From NCBI GenBank assembly GCA_965371855.1, contig CBDUZZ010000035.1, positions 1 through 46,993 of the forward strand: 46,993 bases of DNA. Direction: 5' to 3'. Shown here piece by piece: positions 1 to 8,959 of this stretch (positions are counted from its first letter, which is position 1; every line of letters starts with the position of its first letter). A program made the translations under genes and the position numbers. Under the pieces are notes generated by a model. The model searched no databases, was not told the origin of the DNA, and worked only from the letters and a program-made list of their open reading frames with translations. Source of the DNA: JAADEM01 sp965371855. GTDB lineage: Bacteria > Bacteroidota > Bacteroidia > Bacteroidales > Marinilabiliaceae.

Positions 1-35
1 TTTTTGAAATTTATTTGTTGGTTTTCAGGTAATTG

Positions 36-536
36 TTACTTGCGAAACTTGAGTTCAATAACTTTCAGAAAATAGACAGAAGGTGAAAGGCTTTCCATCT
101 TTATAGATGTTTCGTTACCGGTTACTTTACCACTTTTAATTATTTCACCGTTTATGCCGTATAATTGAAAGATGATATTCTCAAAATCACGATTTCCTGT
201 TGTTAATTTGAGAATATCTTTTACCGGATTAGGATATGCCTTAAATTCAAGCAAAATATCAGTAGCATTCTCAATGGCAGTAGATACCGATATCTCGTAT
301 GGTTGCTGTACTCCTTGTGATGCCGAACCGTTTGATCCTGTATTGGTGGTATAAACCACCTGACCCACCGAATAACTTACTGTACCACCTGTTCCCGAAG
401 CATCTCCTCCCGAAGAAAGGATAGCTTCCTGTGCATTAGTGTTAAGCGTAGAGATTCCTAATAATATAAATGTAATGTAAAATACAAAGATACTCCTAAG
501 TCCCATTGCTTGCATTTTTTGATTTTCCATAAGCAA
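36..536 (-). CDS. Short secreted protein with a type IX sorting domain
   Basis: A 166-residue protein that I read as exported and carrying a C-terminal sorting domain of the type IX secretion system. An N-terminal hydrophobic segment (about residues 13-35, ending near NAQ) is a Sec signal. The mature N-terminus has the GGDASGTGGTVSYSVGQVVY-type segment found in many small Bacteroidota sorting-domain proteins. From about residue 100 the sorting domain starts with YPNPVKD, followed by a short beta-rich stretch ending SVYFLKV. The usual final Lys-rich strand after YFLKV is missing: the protein stops eight residues later with ELKFRK. The tail may therefore be truncated or frame-shifted. Starts at Met8 or Met11 are also possible. 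Its cargo function is unknown. Confidence 0.75.
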   Translation of the reverse strand: MLMENQKMQAMGLRSIFVFYITFILLGISTLNTNAQEAILSSGGDASGTGGTVSYSVGQVVYTTNTGSNGSASQGVQQPYEISVSTAIENATDILLEFKAYPNPVKDILKLTTGNRDFENIIFQLYGINGEIIKSGKVTGNETSIKMESLSPSVYFLKVIELKFRK

Positions 537-696
537 TTTTATTTTGAGAGTTAAAAATGAGCGAATTATATAATTTTTGACATTTATACTATACGGTAGG
601 AAATAAATAAAGTTATGTTTTCATTTTCATAATTATTTATATCTGTAAAAAGAGGTCTGGTTATTTGTTTTTAACAACAGGAATATGTCAGGTCTG

Positions 697-3207
697 TTAG
701 TGGATTAGCAATATGTTTTTTGTTGTTTCGTCAAATGAAGATTTAGCTTTCAGAATAAGCTCATGAGTCTCGTCTGTTCTTACAAGAAAAGAGGCTATTC
801 CTGCTTCGGGATTTATAGAGTTTGGTCCTTTGACTTCTCCACCTGTTTCTACCGAAAGTGTTATTCTGGACGATTCTGAAACGCATAAAGTGCCATTTTT
901 ATCTTTTATCTTAACATAAACAATTAACAGGTCATTTTTTGAAGCTGGTTTTCCCGACTCAAAGTAGCTGATGTTTAGTGTTGCCGGCTTCTCCGGAGTA
1001 CGAACAACATGCCTGCACTCTTCGTGTCCGTTAATGTATCCTACAGCAACAATTTCCCCTTTTTGCCAATTAATATTTCTAAATGTAAATGGAGGGTGGT
1101 TCAACTGTTTACAATTACCTCCATCGAAAGGGTGGCCACCTTTGTACCAAAGCTCTTTTGATTTGGCATATTCACTATCGGAACCGTTGTCAGGTCTCTG
1201 ACGTGACACTTCTTTTCCGTTGATAAAAAGTGCTATCTCTTCAGTGTTTGAGTAAACAATGACTTTGTTTTGGGGAGTTGGTTTGTTCCATAGTGTGGCA
1301 AGAAAAACATATGGTTTAAATGGTTCAGCCGGTAGAGGAGTGCCTATAGCCATCTGGCTTTTGAAAAACGGTACACTGAATTTATCTATCCTGAAAATGT
1401 CGGCAATTCCGCTATAACAAATATTATCGCAGCAGCCACGGTTGTAGTCGTACATACTCCAAACTGCGTCTCCCGATGTCCAGGGGTAATATGCCCTGTA
1501 GCGATTATGTGACCATTGGGCGTTCCATGCGTTTTGCAGAAGAGCTTTTTCGCCGTCACCTCTTTTAATTCTTGTGGTGCTGTAATGTCCGCCAAACTCA
1601 TAATCGTAATATTCGCGGATAAAACCCGGTTTTCCACTGTTGTTAGGACGGTTAAAACCTTCTTCCCAATCGTTGTATTGAACATCCCAACCATAATATT
1701 CATAACTGTCACCTGAGGTGTAAAACTGGTCACCGGGATATTCGGCATGTGCTGTTGCTGCAGCTTTATCTTCCCACCATTTTGGAGGCCATGATTCGTT
1801 CAATATGGTTTCCCACATAATCATTGAAGGGTGGTTACGATCGCGACGAACCATTTGCTTGATATCACGGTAAGTATATTCGCAGAACTGTTCGTTACTG
1901 TTAAAGAACTGCCATCCGGGGATAGGTTCAATAGCAAGTACTCCTAACTCATCGCAAGCATCTAAAACAGATTTGTCCTGAATGTAATGTCCAAGTCGTA
2001 CAGTATTAAATCCACTCTCTTTAATGTGATAGATATCCCGGTATTGTGCATTGTCGGATATGGCATTCCCTATGTACGGATACTCCATGTGACGGTTGCT
2101 GCCCACAAGCCGAATCTTTTGTCCGTTTATTTCAAAACCGTTTTTTACGGTAAATTTTATGCGCCTTATACCTATTCGTTGTTCTTCCTGATCAATAATT
2201 TTTCCGTCTTTAATAATTTCAGTTCGTAACAGATATAACCATGGATTATCCGGTGTCCATAGTTTTGGACTTGCCACATCAAGGATTTGTGCAAAATGTT
2301 TTGAGCTGTTTTTGTCAATCGTAACAGTGGTTTCATTAACCGAAACTTGTTTCCCGGTGTCTCTTTGAGTGTAAAGGCCATTTATTTTAAATAGAGTTTG
2401 TTTTATTGTTATTTCAGCCGGAATATCCTGCTCATTGGCAACATGAGTTTTAATTGCAATTAAGGCCTTGTTGGGCGACACTTCGGGGTAAGTAACAAAT
2501 ACACCACCACCGGCAACTTCATTTACAAAAACCGGATCAGTAATATGAATTTTATTTTTAAAGATCAGATTTACATCCCTGTAAATTCCGCCATGGTAGC
2601 AGAAGTCAAGGTTTTCGAGAGGTTTTCCGGGAGGAATCAAAGGATTATTGCGGTTATCAAGCCTCACCAGTATTTCGTTATCATCACCGTAATTTAAAAA
2701 TTTGGCAACATCAATGACAAAAGGAGTATAACCTCCGGCATGTTGTATCACATGTTTTCTGTTAATCCATACATCGGCAAGTTGCATGGCTCCTTCAAAC
2801 TCCAAATAGCACAAATTATTTTTTCTGTTTTTCTTTACTCTAAATTGTTTTTTGTAGTAGCATATTCCCTGCCACTGGTGTTTTATGGTAAGGTCTTCAA
2901 TCACAGGGTTGTGAGGAAGGATGACATTTTCCCACTCTGAAGAGTTGAGTTGTTTAAACTCGATATTAAGAACACTTTCAGAAACAGCAAGTTGTGCATT
3001 GGATGATGTATGTGTTACATCATATTGAGAAGACCAGTCACTTCCCTGATTTTTCACTTCTGCTTTATTCGCAGTATTTTCATTGATGTGTGTGAATTGC
3101 CAGTTTTTGTTAAAATTAATTTCTTCAGGAACTCCAGGCTTGGAGGTGCAGGAAAACAAAACAAATCCTATTAAAATTTGTGCGAGTGTTTTAATCATAT
3201 AAATCAA
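697..3207 (-). CDS. Glycoside hydrolase family 2 lipoprotein (beta-galactosidase type)
   Basis: An 836-residue GH2-type enzyme expected to cleave beta-linked galactosides or related glycans at the cell surface or in the periplasm. The N-terminus is a lipoprotein signal (LIGFVLFSC lipobox near residue 20). A sugar-binding jelly-roll domain follows (about 90-230), then an immunoglobulin-like domain (about 235-345) and a TIM barrel (about 350-640). The barrel contains RRDRNHPSMIMW followed by NES, so Glu471 is the likely acid/base; the nucleophile is probably Glu532 in REYYDYEFGG. The C-terminus resembles DUF4982 plus an Ig-like domain. The substrate cannot be told from the sequence. The neighbouring glycoside-hydrolase remnant and lipoproteins suggest a carbohydrate-related surface locus, but no SusC/SusD pair is present in the window. 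Confidence 0.9.
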   Translation of the reverse strand: MIYMIKTLAQILIGFVLFSCTSKPGVPEEINFNKNWQFTHINENTANKAEVKNQGSDWSSQYDVTHTSSNAQLAVSESVLNIEFKQLNSSEWENVILPHNPVIEDLTIKHQWQGICYYKKQFRVKKNRKNNLCYLEFEGAMQLADVWINRKHVIQHAGGYTPFVIDVAKFLNYGDDNEILVRLDNRNNPLIPPGKPLENLDFCYHGGIYRDVNLIFKNKIHITDPVFVNEVAGGGVFVTYPEVSPNKALIAIKTHVANEQDIPAEITIKQTLFKINGLYTQRDTGKQVSVNETTVTIDKNSSKHFAQILDVASPKLWTPDNPWLYLLRTEIIKDGKIIDQEEQRIGIRRIKFTVKNGFEINGQKIRLVGSNRHMEYPYIGNAISDNAQYRDIYHIKESGFNTVRLGHYIQDKSVLDACDELGVLAIEPIPGWQFFNSNEQFCEYTYRDIKQMVRRDRNHPSMIMWETILNESWPPKWWEDKAAATAHAEYPGDQFYTSGDSYEYYGWDVQYNDWEEGFNRPNNSGKPGFIREYYDYEFGGHYSTTRIKRGDGEKALLQNAWNAQWSHNRYRAYYPWTSGDAVWSMYDYNRGCCDNICYSGIADIFRIDKFSVPFFKSQMAIGTPLPAEPFKPYVFLATLWNKPTPQNKVIVYSNTEEIALFINGKEVSRQRPDNGSDSEYAKSKELWYKGGHPFDGGNCKQLNHPPFTFRNINWQKGEIVAVGYINGHEECRHVVRTPEKPATLNISYFESGKPASKNDLLIVYVKIKDKNGTLCVSESSRITLSVETGGEVKGPNSINPEAGIASFLVRTDETHELILKAKSSFDETTKNILLIH

Positions 3208-3268
3208 TGTTGAATTTTTATTAGGGCTACAAGATAATTTTTTGAAAGAAAAAACAGAAATAAATTTG

Positions 3269-3913
3269 TTATTTTATTCTAATTTTCAAATCTAATAAAG
3301 GAACATTGTGTTCGAAGATTACTATACCATAAACAGGGAAGCCGGAAGGAAGAATTTTATAACTAAGATCAAGCTTTTTCAAATCAGCAAGAAAAAGGGC
3401 ATTTGCCTGTTTTCTTTTTTTAGAGTCACTTTCCACTACACTGGAGGTAATACTTTTGTTGAGTTCCGGATAAAGATCAAACCCGTTTTCATCTTTTGGA
3501 TAATCACTTTTAGGGAAAATCGCTTCTTCAAGAATTATAAACGGGATCGCAATAAACGGTGCTGCACTCATCTTTTGTCGTGCTTTTTTTGCAAACCAAA
3601 TGTTGCTTACCGGAATTAACCGTTTGTTTTCTATGTAGTATTGCAGTTGAAAGCCTTTGCGGAATTTCCCGGAATTGTTTATTACTTTTATTCCGATTAC
3701 GGAATAATTGTGTCTTTCAGCCCAACGTATTAAATGCTTGTTGCCGGAGCTTTCAAGTATGTTCTGGCAGAAAAACACTTTTAGACTATCTTCACTTTTT
3801 GTTTGAAAATTTATATGTTGATTGAACATTCCCGGAGGGATGCATTTATAGTCAGTAGCGCACGATGTGAGCAGTATGAAAAAAAGTAGCAGCCAGTTTG
3901 AAGAGCTTTTCAT
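3269..3913 (-). CDS. Hypothetical lipoprotein
   Basis: A 214-residue predicted lipoprotein of unknown function. I chose the Met giving MKSSSNWLLLFFILLTSC, which is a good type II signal peptide; a start seven codons upstream is also open. After the lipid-modified Cys the protein is soluble-looking and mixed alpha/beta. It has a short hydrophobic patch (SAAPFIAIPFIILEEAIF) in the middle and a C-terminal part ending VPLLDLKIRIK. I do not recognise a family. It lies immediately behind the GH2 gene on the same strand, with about 60 bp between them, so the two could be co-transcribed. Confidence 0.65.
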   Translation of the reverse strand: MKSSSNWLLLFFILLTSCATDYKCIPPGMFNQHINFQTKSEDSLKVFFCQNILESSGNKHLIRWAERHNYSVIGIKVINNSGKFRKGFQLQYYIENKRLIPVSNIWFAKKARQKMSAAPFIAIPFIILEEAIFPKSDYPKDENGFDLYPELNKSITSSVVESDSKKRKQANALFLADLKKLDLSYKILPSGFPVYGIVIFEHNVPLLDLKIRIK

Positions 3914-3960
3914 GGATGTTGGTTTTGGTACCATTAAGACAAGTAATGTATTGTATTGTA

Positions 3961-4007
3961 TAGTGACGGGGTGACTACTTTGTTATACTGTAGTCACCCC
4001 GTCACTA
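3961..4007. repeat. GGGGTGAC hairpin repeat, copy 1
   Basis: A perfect 17-bp inverted repeat: TAGTGACGGGGTGACTA and its exact complement TAGTCACCCCGTCACTA, separated by a 13-nt loop. There is no T-run directly after either arm, so it is not a typical intrinsic terminator. Related hairpins occur at 10446-10491 and 43989-44035, all intergenic. Confidence 0.85.
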
Positions 4008-4027
4008 GATTTGCTATCGTATTTGAT

Positions 4028-4603
4028 TTAGAATTTCAAACCAAATGTAAGTTCAAAATGATTTGTTTGTGAATTGTCTATGTCTTTAAATACTTTATTA
4101 AGTCCCCAGTTGTAACCTAACTCTGCAAAAAACATTGAAATCTCAACACCGGCACCAGCTTTTACTCCCCAAATGGCATTATTTATATCAGAAAATTCAT
4201 CAGGAATCCCGTTGTCATCTTCTGAGATTACAAATTTAGCAGATGGCCCTCCAAAAATTCTTACGCCAAGAGTTGACTTTGCATCGCCAATAATATAATA
4301 TCCTAAGTAAACAGGTATTTTTATGTTACTATAATTGCCTTTAATAACATCTTGTCCGGTGTTCCATGCGTCTTCAACTTCATAGTTGTCTTTTTGCCAA
4401 AAAATTCCGGGCTCAAAAACAAATTTACTACCTATGGCAACGGTACCTCCAATCATGTAACCCGTTTTACCTTCCATCTTGTATTTATCCGTGTTAATAC
4501 TTGAAAAGTTAATCCCGAAAGCCGGTTTAATTGTAAGTTGTGCACTTGCCATGTAAGTAAAAGCCAACAGGCCAATTGCGATAGAAAAAATAATCTTCTT
4601 CAT
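4028..4603 (-). CDS. Small outer-membrane beta-barrel protein (porin family)
   Basis: A 191-residue protein with a cleavable signal peptide (MKKIIFSIAIGLLAFTYMASA) followed by alternating hydrophobic/hydrophilic strands. It ends in FELTFGLKF, a typical outer-membrane beta-signal with a terminal Phe. Motifs such as KPAFGINFSSIN near the start and GVKAGAGVEISMFFAELGYNWGL fit the Bacteroidota 'outer membrane beta-barrel / porin family' proteins (PF13568-like) of eight strands. These are usually structural or of unknown function. It is on the same strand as its neighbours but flanked by the hairpin repeat downstream and about 170 bp of AT-rich sequence upstream, so it is probably transcribed alone. 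Confidence 0.8.
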   Translation of the reverse strand: MKKIIFSIAIGLLAFTYMASAQLTIKPAFGINFSSINTDKYKMEGKTGYMIGGTVAIGSKFVFEPGIFWQKDNYEVEDAWNTGQDVIKGNYSNIKIPVYLGYYIIGDAKSTLGVRIFGGPSAKFVISEDDNGIPDEFSDINNAIWGVKAGAGVEISMFFAELGYNWGLNKVFKDIDNSQTNHFELTFGLKF

Positions 4604-4769
4604 AATAATAATTTTTGATTTGATAAATTTATACTAAAACTGTTCTCTTTTAACGATTAATAATTATTATTGTTACATTGATGCTTTAACAAATTAGTCT
4701 ATACCTTTGGTTTACAAGTATTGGTTAATGTATAGACAATTTAATAATAACTTTTACGTAGTTTTATAG

Positions 4770-4976
4770 TTATTTTTCTTTTTCGGTTAGCTTTGTTATT
4801 ACTTCAATTTCTTTTGTGTCATAAGGTGTTCCGTCATTTCTGAAAATGTCATGAAACCATAATTTAGGTTCTGATCCGTCAGGGATTTTTTCATCCCATG
4901 CATAGATCGTATTTGTTTTGCCCGAAACAAGTCCCCAGTTAATTGCTCCAATATGATTTTCTTTTAAAAGCGGCAT
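4770..4976 (-). pseudogene. C-terminal remnant of a cellulase/xylanase-type glycoside hydrolase
   Basis: A 68-codon reading frame whose sequence (INWGLVSGKTNTIYAWDE, then PKLWFHDIFRNDGTPYDTKEIE and a short tail ITKLTEK) resembles the extreme C-terminus of Bacteroidota GH5-type '1,4-beta-xylanase/cellulase' proteins, which normally exceed 350 residues. Five codons upstream of the only Met is an in-frame stop, and just 36 bp separate the Met from the end of the next gene. The catalytic barrel is therefore gone. The family assignment is from memory of the motif and has moderate certainty. Confidence 0.6.
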
Positions 4977-5012
4977 TATATTTTCAAATTAACGAATCAC
5001 CAAATCATCATA

Positions 5013-7814
5013 TTACCTCTCTCTGTTCTCCAGCCTGTCTTTGTCCTGTTCTTTACTATCTCGAAGCATATCATCTACGTTGTCCATTTCCGGCGATTGC
5101 TCAATAGCTTTCCAGTCGAAATTTTCATCAAATGGATCAAGGGCTATCTGGGGGTCGAAAACTCTTTTATCGACAGGAATAGCGTTGTATGGTTTGTAAT
5201 CGGGCACTGATATGAAAAAGTCAGACAGATCAGTTGCTGCAGCATCATATTGATTCAGGTATGGTAACCCCAAGGTGTTCCAGAATGTTTTAAAAATGCT
5301 GCCAAAACTATAATGTACATGACTAACATAATCTCTCTTTACCCATGGTGAAATAAGCATTAAAATACTGCGGTGAGCATCAATATGGTCTACGCCGTTT
5401 TGAGCATCATCTTCTGTAATTACTATCAACATATTTTTCCAGTATGGTGTGCGGGAGAGATACTCAACGATGCGTCCTATGGCAAGGTCGTTGTCTGCCA
5501 TGTAACTTTCACGAAACGGATAACCTGCTTCGGGTCTGTCATTGGCACCGTGGTCATTTGGGATTATTACTGTTATTAAATTGGGCATTGATTCAGTTCC
5601 GTTTATCCATTTTTTATTGAACTCTTCAATGAAACGATCAATTCGGAACTGGTCAGGAATTGCCGTATTGTATGTGGGGTACATCTTAGATGTACGGGTG
5701 AAAAGGGGTTGCGGAACAGGGTAGTTAATGTACTGGCGTATGCCTGTGTCAGTAAACCTTTGACGATAAACAGCCGGTTCGAACATAACACTGAATCCGA
5801 AATTATAGAAATCAATGTTATTACGTTCCAGATGATCCCACATCGATCCGGCTTCGTTGTAATCTTCAGGAAAGACTGCTCCGGCAGCTCCATTCATTGC
5901 AAAAACTCCGGGTGCTTTGGAGTTATCCTTATAATCTCTATTCCCTCCGTAGCTGGCAGCAGTTGATGTTTCGCACCACTCGTTAGGGTAGGTGTTTACC
6001 AGCCATCTGTGGCCGTCTGCCGAAACATCAGAATCAACATAAAAATTATCAGCGAATGCAAACTCACTGGCAAGCGAGAGATGGTTAGGCATTATGGTTG
6101 CATTTGAAACAGAGTCTGTTTTTTTTCTGTTTTTAAATGATGCTCCTTTTCCGTATCTTGCAAGTGAAGCATTGCCGTTCCCATTTTTCAATTGGCCGAA
6201 TACTTCGTCATATGTTCTATTTTCTTTAGAGATAAAAACAATATGTTTTATTGGGCTCTCTTTCTCTCCCGGATATAAAGGAATAGGATTGTCTTTTCTT
6301 TTAGCAAAAAGAGGATCATCTGCTTTAGTAAACCTGAAATTGTTTGAAACAACTTGCTCAGTCAGCTCTTTTAGTTTGTTGTTGTCAGGAATGTCAACTA
6401 TCTGAATCGTGCCTTTCATCAATGAACCAATATAGCTTCCCTCTTTTCTCCTTTTGAAAATTTCCCCACCGTTAGGGCCACTACCATATCCTTTTGCATT
6501 GGTGATGATAAGTTTTGTGCCGTTTTTGCTTACTTCCACTTTAGCAGGAAACCATCCTGTAGGAATATGGCCAAGAACCTTAAAGTTTTCTGCATCAATA
6601 ACAGCCACAGCATTTATTCCTGATTCGGCCACATACAAACGTTTCTGGTCGGGGCTAATGGCGAGGCCGAAAGGAATTACACCTCTGAACTGCTTTACTC
6701 GTTTGTCGGGAATAAGAGCTATAGTTGCAACAACTGTATCTTTTTCAATAGAAATCACAGAGATGTTATCGTTATTGCCGTTACTTACAAACACATATTT
6801 ATCAGTTGCTACTATTGAATTGGGACTTGAACCTCCTACAGCCGGGATGTCCTCAACCAGTGAACCAACAAGATAACCGGTTTTGATTTTTGCAACTACT
6901 TTAGGCTCTTGCTTGTTTTTAACATCAATAGCAAAAACAGAGAATGACTCTATAACATTTGGGTCTCCAAGAGCAGGAGCAAATATAGTGTCATTCTCAA
7001 TACCTTTTTTCATCTCTTCCGAGCCATAGGCATAAACTGGAAAATTCACCGGTTTAATTCTTGCTCCGTCTTTTGAAGAAGTTCGTATAATTGCGTATTG
7101 AAACATACCCACATTGGCAACATATGCTTTGGTTTCGCCAGGTGACAGAGATATGCCGAATGGATATCTTCCAACAGGAACAGAATATTCTAAAGTCTTG
7201 TTGGCTGTATTTAGAACTACCATTCTGAATCCTATCTGATCAACGGCATATATCGTTTTTCCGTCTTTTGTAAGAGTCAGATCTCCTATATAACCATGTG
7301 AATAATTTACAATGTCTGAAACAAATGCACAATTAATCTCTCCGGTTTTCTCTCCTGTGCCGGCATCAAAAATGAATACTTTGTTTTCCTGTCCTCCTGC
7401 AACATAAATGGTTTTGTTATCTGGGGCAATTGCCAGACCCATAAAAACAGAAGCCAGTACCCCTTTGTCGGTGTATGCTCCCGGGGGAACCTGTTGAACT
7501 TCCGGGTTTTCAGATAAAAGGTTCCGGATTATGGTAATTGACAGAGGACTGGTGCCGGAGTTGGCAGTTACTGCAATGTTTCCGTCAGGACTAATTGTTA
7601 AGCCGTATGGGTGGGGAGCCGTCATAATACTTTTTCCGGCAGGAGTAATGAACCTGCCGTTAGGGATAACTGTTTTGCCGGCTTTGTTGATGCTCGTAAA
7701 TTCCTTTCCTGCAGGTGCTGTAATTATCCAAAGAGAATCGTTTTGGTTGCTGAAGTAAAAAATAGTAAAACCGATAATGAATATAGCGGAAAGAAATAAA
7801 ACAATTTTTTTCAT
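5013..7814 (-). CDS. YncE-type beta-propeller fused to a phosphoesterase
   Basis: A 933-residue two-domain secreted or envelope protein. After a hydrophobic N-terminus (MKKIVLFLSAIFIIGFTIFYF) residues about 40-480 form a YVTN/YncE beta-propeller, with repeated motifs such as HPYGLTISPDGNIAVT and FGLAISPDQKRLYVAESG. From about residue 520 a phosphoesterase-family domain (PF04185, acid phosphatase/phospholipase C superfamily) starts with HIVFISKENRTYDEVFGQL. It carries the later metal-site blocks SADGHRWLVN, IPNDHGAND and ITEDDAQNGVDHIDAHRS. The natural substrate is not evident. The C-terminal tail is charged (EMDNVDDMLRDSKEQDKDRLENRER). The gene reads alone behind a pair of hairpins. Confidence 0.9.
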   Translation of the reverse strand: MKKIVLFLSAIFIIGFTIFYFSNQNDSLWIITAPAGKEFTSINKAGKTVIPNGRFITPAGKSIMTAPHPYGLTISPDGNIAVTANSGTSPLSITIIRNLLSENPEVQQVPPGAYTDKGVLASVFMGLAIAPDNKTIYVAGGQENKVFIFDAGTGEKTGEINCAFVSDIVNYSHGYIGDLTLTKDGKTIYAVDQIGFRMVVLNTANKTLEYSVPVGRYPFGISLSPGETKAYVANVGMFQYAIIRTSSKDGARIKPVNFPVYAYGSEEMKKGIENDTIFAPALGDPNVIESFSVFAIDVKNKQEPKVVAKIKTGYLVGSLVEDIPAVGGSSPNSIVATDKYVFVSNGNNDNISVISIEKDTVVATIALIPDKRVKQFRGVIPFGLAISPDQKRLYVAESGINAVAVIDAENFKVLGHIPTGWFPAKVEVSKNGTKLIITNAKGYGSGPNGGEIFKRRKEGSYIGSLMKGTIQIVDIPDNNKLKELTEQVVSNNFRFTKADDPLFAKRKDNPIPLYPGEKESPIKHIVFISKENRTYDEVFGQLKNGNGNASLARYGKGASFKNRKKTDSVSNATIMPNHLSLASEFAFADNFYVDSDVSADGHRWLVNTYPNEWCETSTAASYGGNRDYKDNSKAPGVFAMNGAAGAVFPEDYNEAGSMWDHLERNNIDFYNFGFSVMFEPAVYRQRFTDTGIRQYINYPVPQPLFTRTSKMYPTYNTAIPDQFRIDRFIEEFNKKWINGTESMPNLITVIIPNDHGANDRPEAGYPFRESYMADNDLAIGRIVEYLSRTPYWKNMLIVITEDDAQNGVDHIDAHRSILMLISPWVKRDYVSHVHYSFGSIFKTFWNTLGLPYLNQYDAAATDLSDFFISVPDYKPYNAIPVDKRVFDPQIALDPFDENFDWKAIEQSPEMDNVDDMLRDSKEQDKDRLENRER

Positions 7815-7915
7815 GATGCAATTTTGTTTGTCAATAAATGTTTATCCCGACTTATGCAGTAGGAGTTATGAAATAACGAACTATCTGCATTTAGTAAGGG
7901 TTAACCCCGATTTAG

Positions 7916-8002
7916 AAATACACCATTTTGGTTTTTATCCAAAATGTATGTATTTCTTTATCGCTATGCATTAGGAATATTGGTAATATTTCTAATGCAT
8001 AG
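7916..8002. repeat. Two adjacent hairpins between divergent regulatory regions
   Basis: The first inverted repeat pairs AAATACACCATTTTGG (7916-7931) with CCAAAATGTATGTATTT (7939-7955), with one bulge. The second pairs CTATGCATTAGGAATAT (7964-7980) with ATATTTCTAATGCATAG (7986-8002), 16 of 17 positions, with a 5-nt loop. They sit just upstream of the phosphoesterase gene and downstream of the lipoprotein terminator. They could be operators or structured leader elements. The remaining sequence of 7815-8052 shows no gene. Confidence 0.6.
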
Positions 8003-8052
8003 TTTGGGTTTGTTGGTAAATGTACTATTTCTTATCAATCTATGGTTTTTAC

Positions 8053-8092
8053 AAAAAAAGAGGCTGCCTATTAAGACAGCCTCTTTTTTTTG
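8053..8092 (-). terminator. Intrinsic terminator of the lipoprotein gene
   Basis: The stem AAGAGGCTG(C)C / G(A)CAGCCTCTT has a short loop and is flanked by A and T runs on both sides, so it can act in both directions. It lies directly after the stop of the minus-strand gene 8109-8654. Its stem sequence AAGAGGCTG recurs as the terminal inverted repeat of the element at 24218-24350. Confidence 0.85.
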
Positions 8093-8108
8093 TAAAAGGA
8101 GTTTGGTA

Positions 8109-8654
8109 TTATATTCCAAGTATTTTAGCGTCAACAAAGAATGTTGATTTAACATCAATAGAGGTTTCTGTTGTAACTATTTTATCCGGTGTGATTTTTA
8201 ATCTTAATTTCATTGTATCAGCAAAGATGTATTCTTTCAAGTCCGTATTGTCGACGTCAAGTGCCAGCTCTGTTAATCCGTCCTCAACATTATCAATTGA
8301 AGCGATTTTTACTTCTGTAAGTCCTTCTGCAATTAAATAAACATCTATTGACTTCAAAAAATCAAAAGTTTGTTCATCGGGAGAAGTAATAACTAATGAT
8401 ATGTTTTTTAAAACAATCTCTTCTACGAGATTTTCTGCAGTGTTTTTCAGTTCAAAAGTAGATTCTGAATTTGTATTAATATCAGGTGTGGTAATGTCAA
8501 TTGGAATAGGAGTGTCTATTCCTGCTTGTGATGGAATATCAACTGATGTATCATAGTCCAGATCAAATTGAGTTAATTTATCAAGCATCTCACACGATAC
8601 AGCAAAAAATGATACTGCCGTAATAATCAAAAATAGTTTTTTCATGGTTTTCAT
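8109..8654 (-). CDS. Hypothetical lipoprotein
   Basis: A 181-residue predicted lipoprotein: the signal MKKLFLIITAVSFFAVSC ends in a lipobox Cys. Two starts three codons apart are possible. The mature part is acidic and beta-rich, with threonine- and aspartate-rich strands (DYDTSVDIPSQAGIDTPIPI), ending in KSTFFVDAKILGI, and resembles small Bacteroidota lipoproteins of unknown function. It is a single-gene unit: its own terminator follows directly, and about 300 bp of AT-rich sequence separates it from the divergent sufB. Confidence 0.7.
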   Translation of the reverse strand: MKTMKKLFLIITAVSFFAVSCEMLDKLTQFDLDYDTSVDIPSQAGIDTPIPIDITTPDINTNSESTFELKNTAENLVEEIVLKNISLVITSPDEQTFDFLKSIDVYLIAEGLTEVKIASIDNVEDGLTELALDVDNTDLKEYIFADTMKLRLKITPDKIVTTETSIDVKSTFFVDAKILGI

Positions 8655-8851
8655 TTTTATAAAATATTTAATTGTTGTAATAATTTTATACCAAAAAATG
8701 GAATCGTTTTATAGGCTATACGGTAATATCTAAATTTTGTTTCCTGTGCAATGATATTCTTTGTGAATTATGCCCTTGTTTCAACTTTTTATTACTGTGT
8801 AATGATTTATGAACAGTGAATAATTAATTTTTATTTAATCTAAATAATTTA

Positions 8852-8859
8852 TAGTTTTG
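8852..8859 (+). promoter_or_regulatory. -7 box of the suf promoter
   Basis: TAGTTTTG matches the Bacteroidota -7 consensus TAnnTTTG, about 100 bp before the sufB start. No clear TTTG -33 box is visible; the region upstream is A/T-rich. The 8655-8959 gap holds nothing else I can recognise. Confidence 0.5.
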
Positions 8860-8959
8860 CGACTCTGGAATTGATAGAAATGGATTTTGACAGCTTGTTT
8901 TATTGAACTTTAGTTGAATATAGTTGTTAGATGGATATATAAAGTTTACAATCACAGAA

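Noticed and set aside
8924..8959. A longer sufB starting at an upstream TTG.
   Set aside because: The extra 12 residues have no counterpart in SufB, and the ATG at 8960 gives the normal MAEDKNK-like start.
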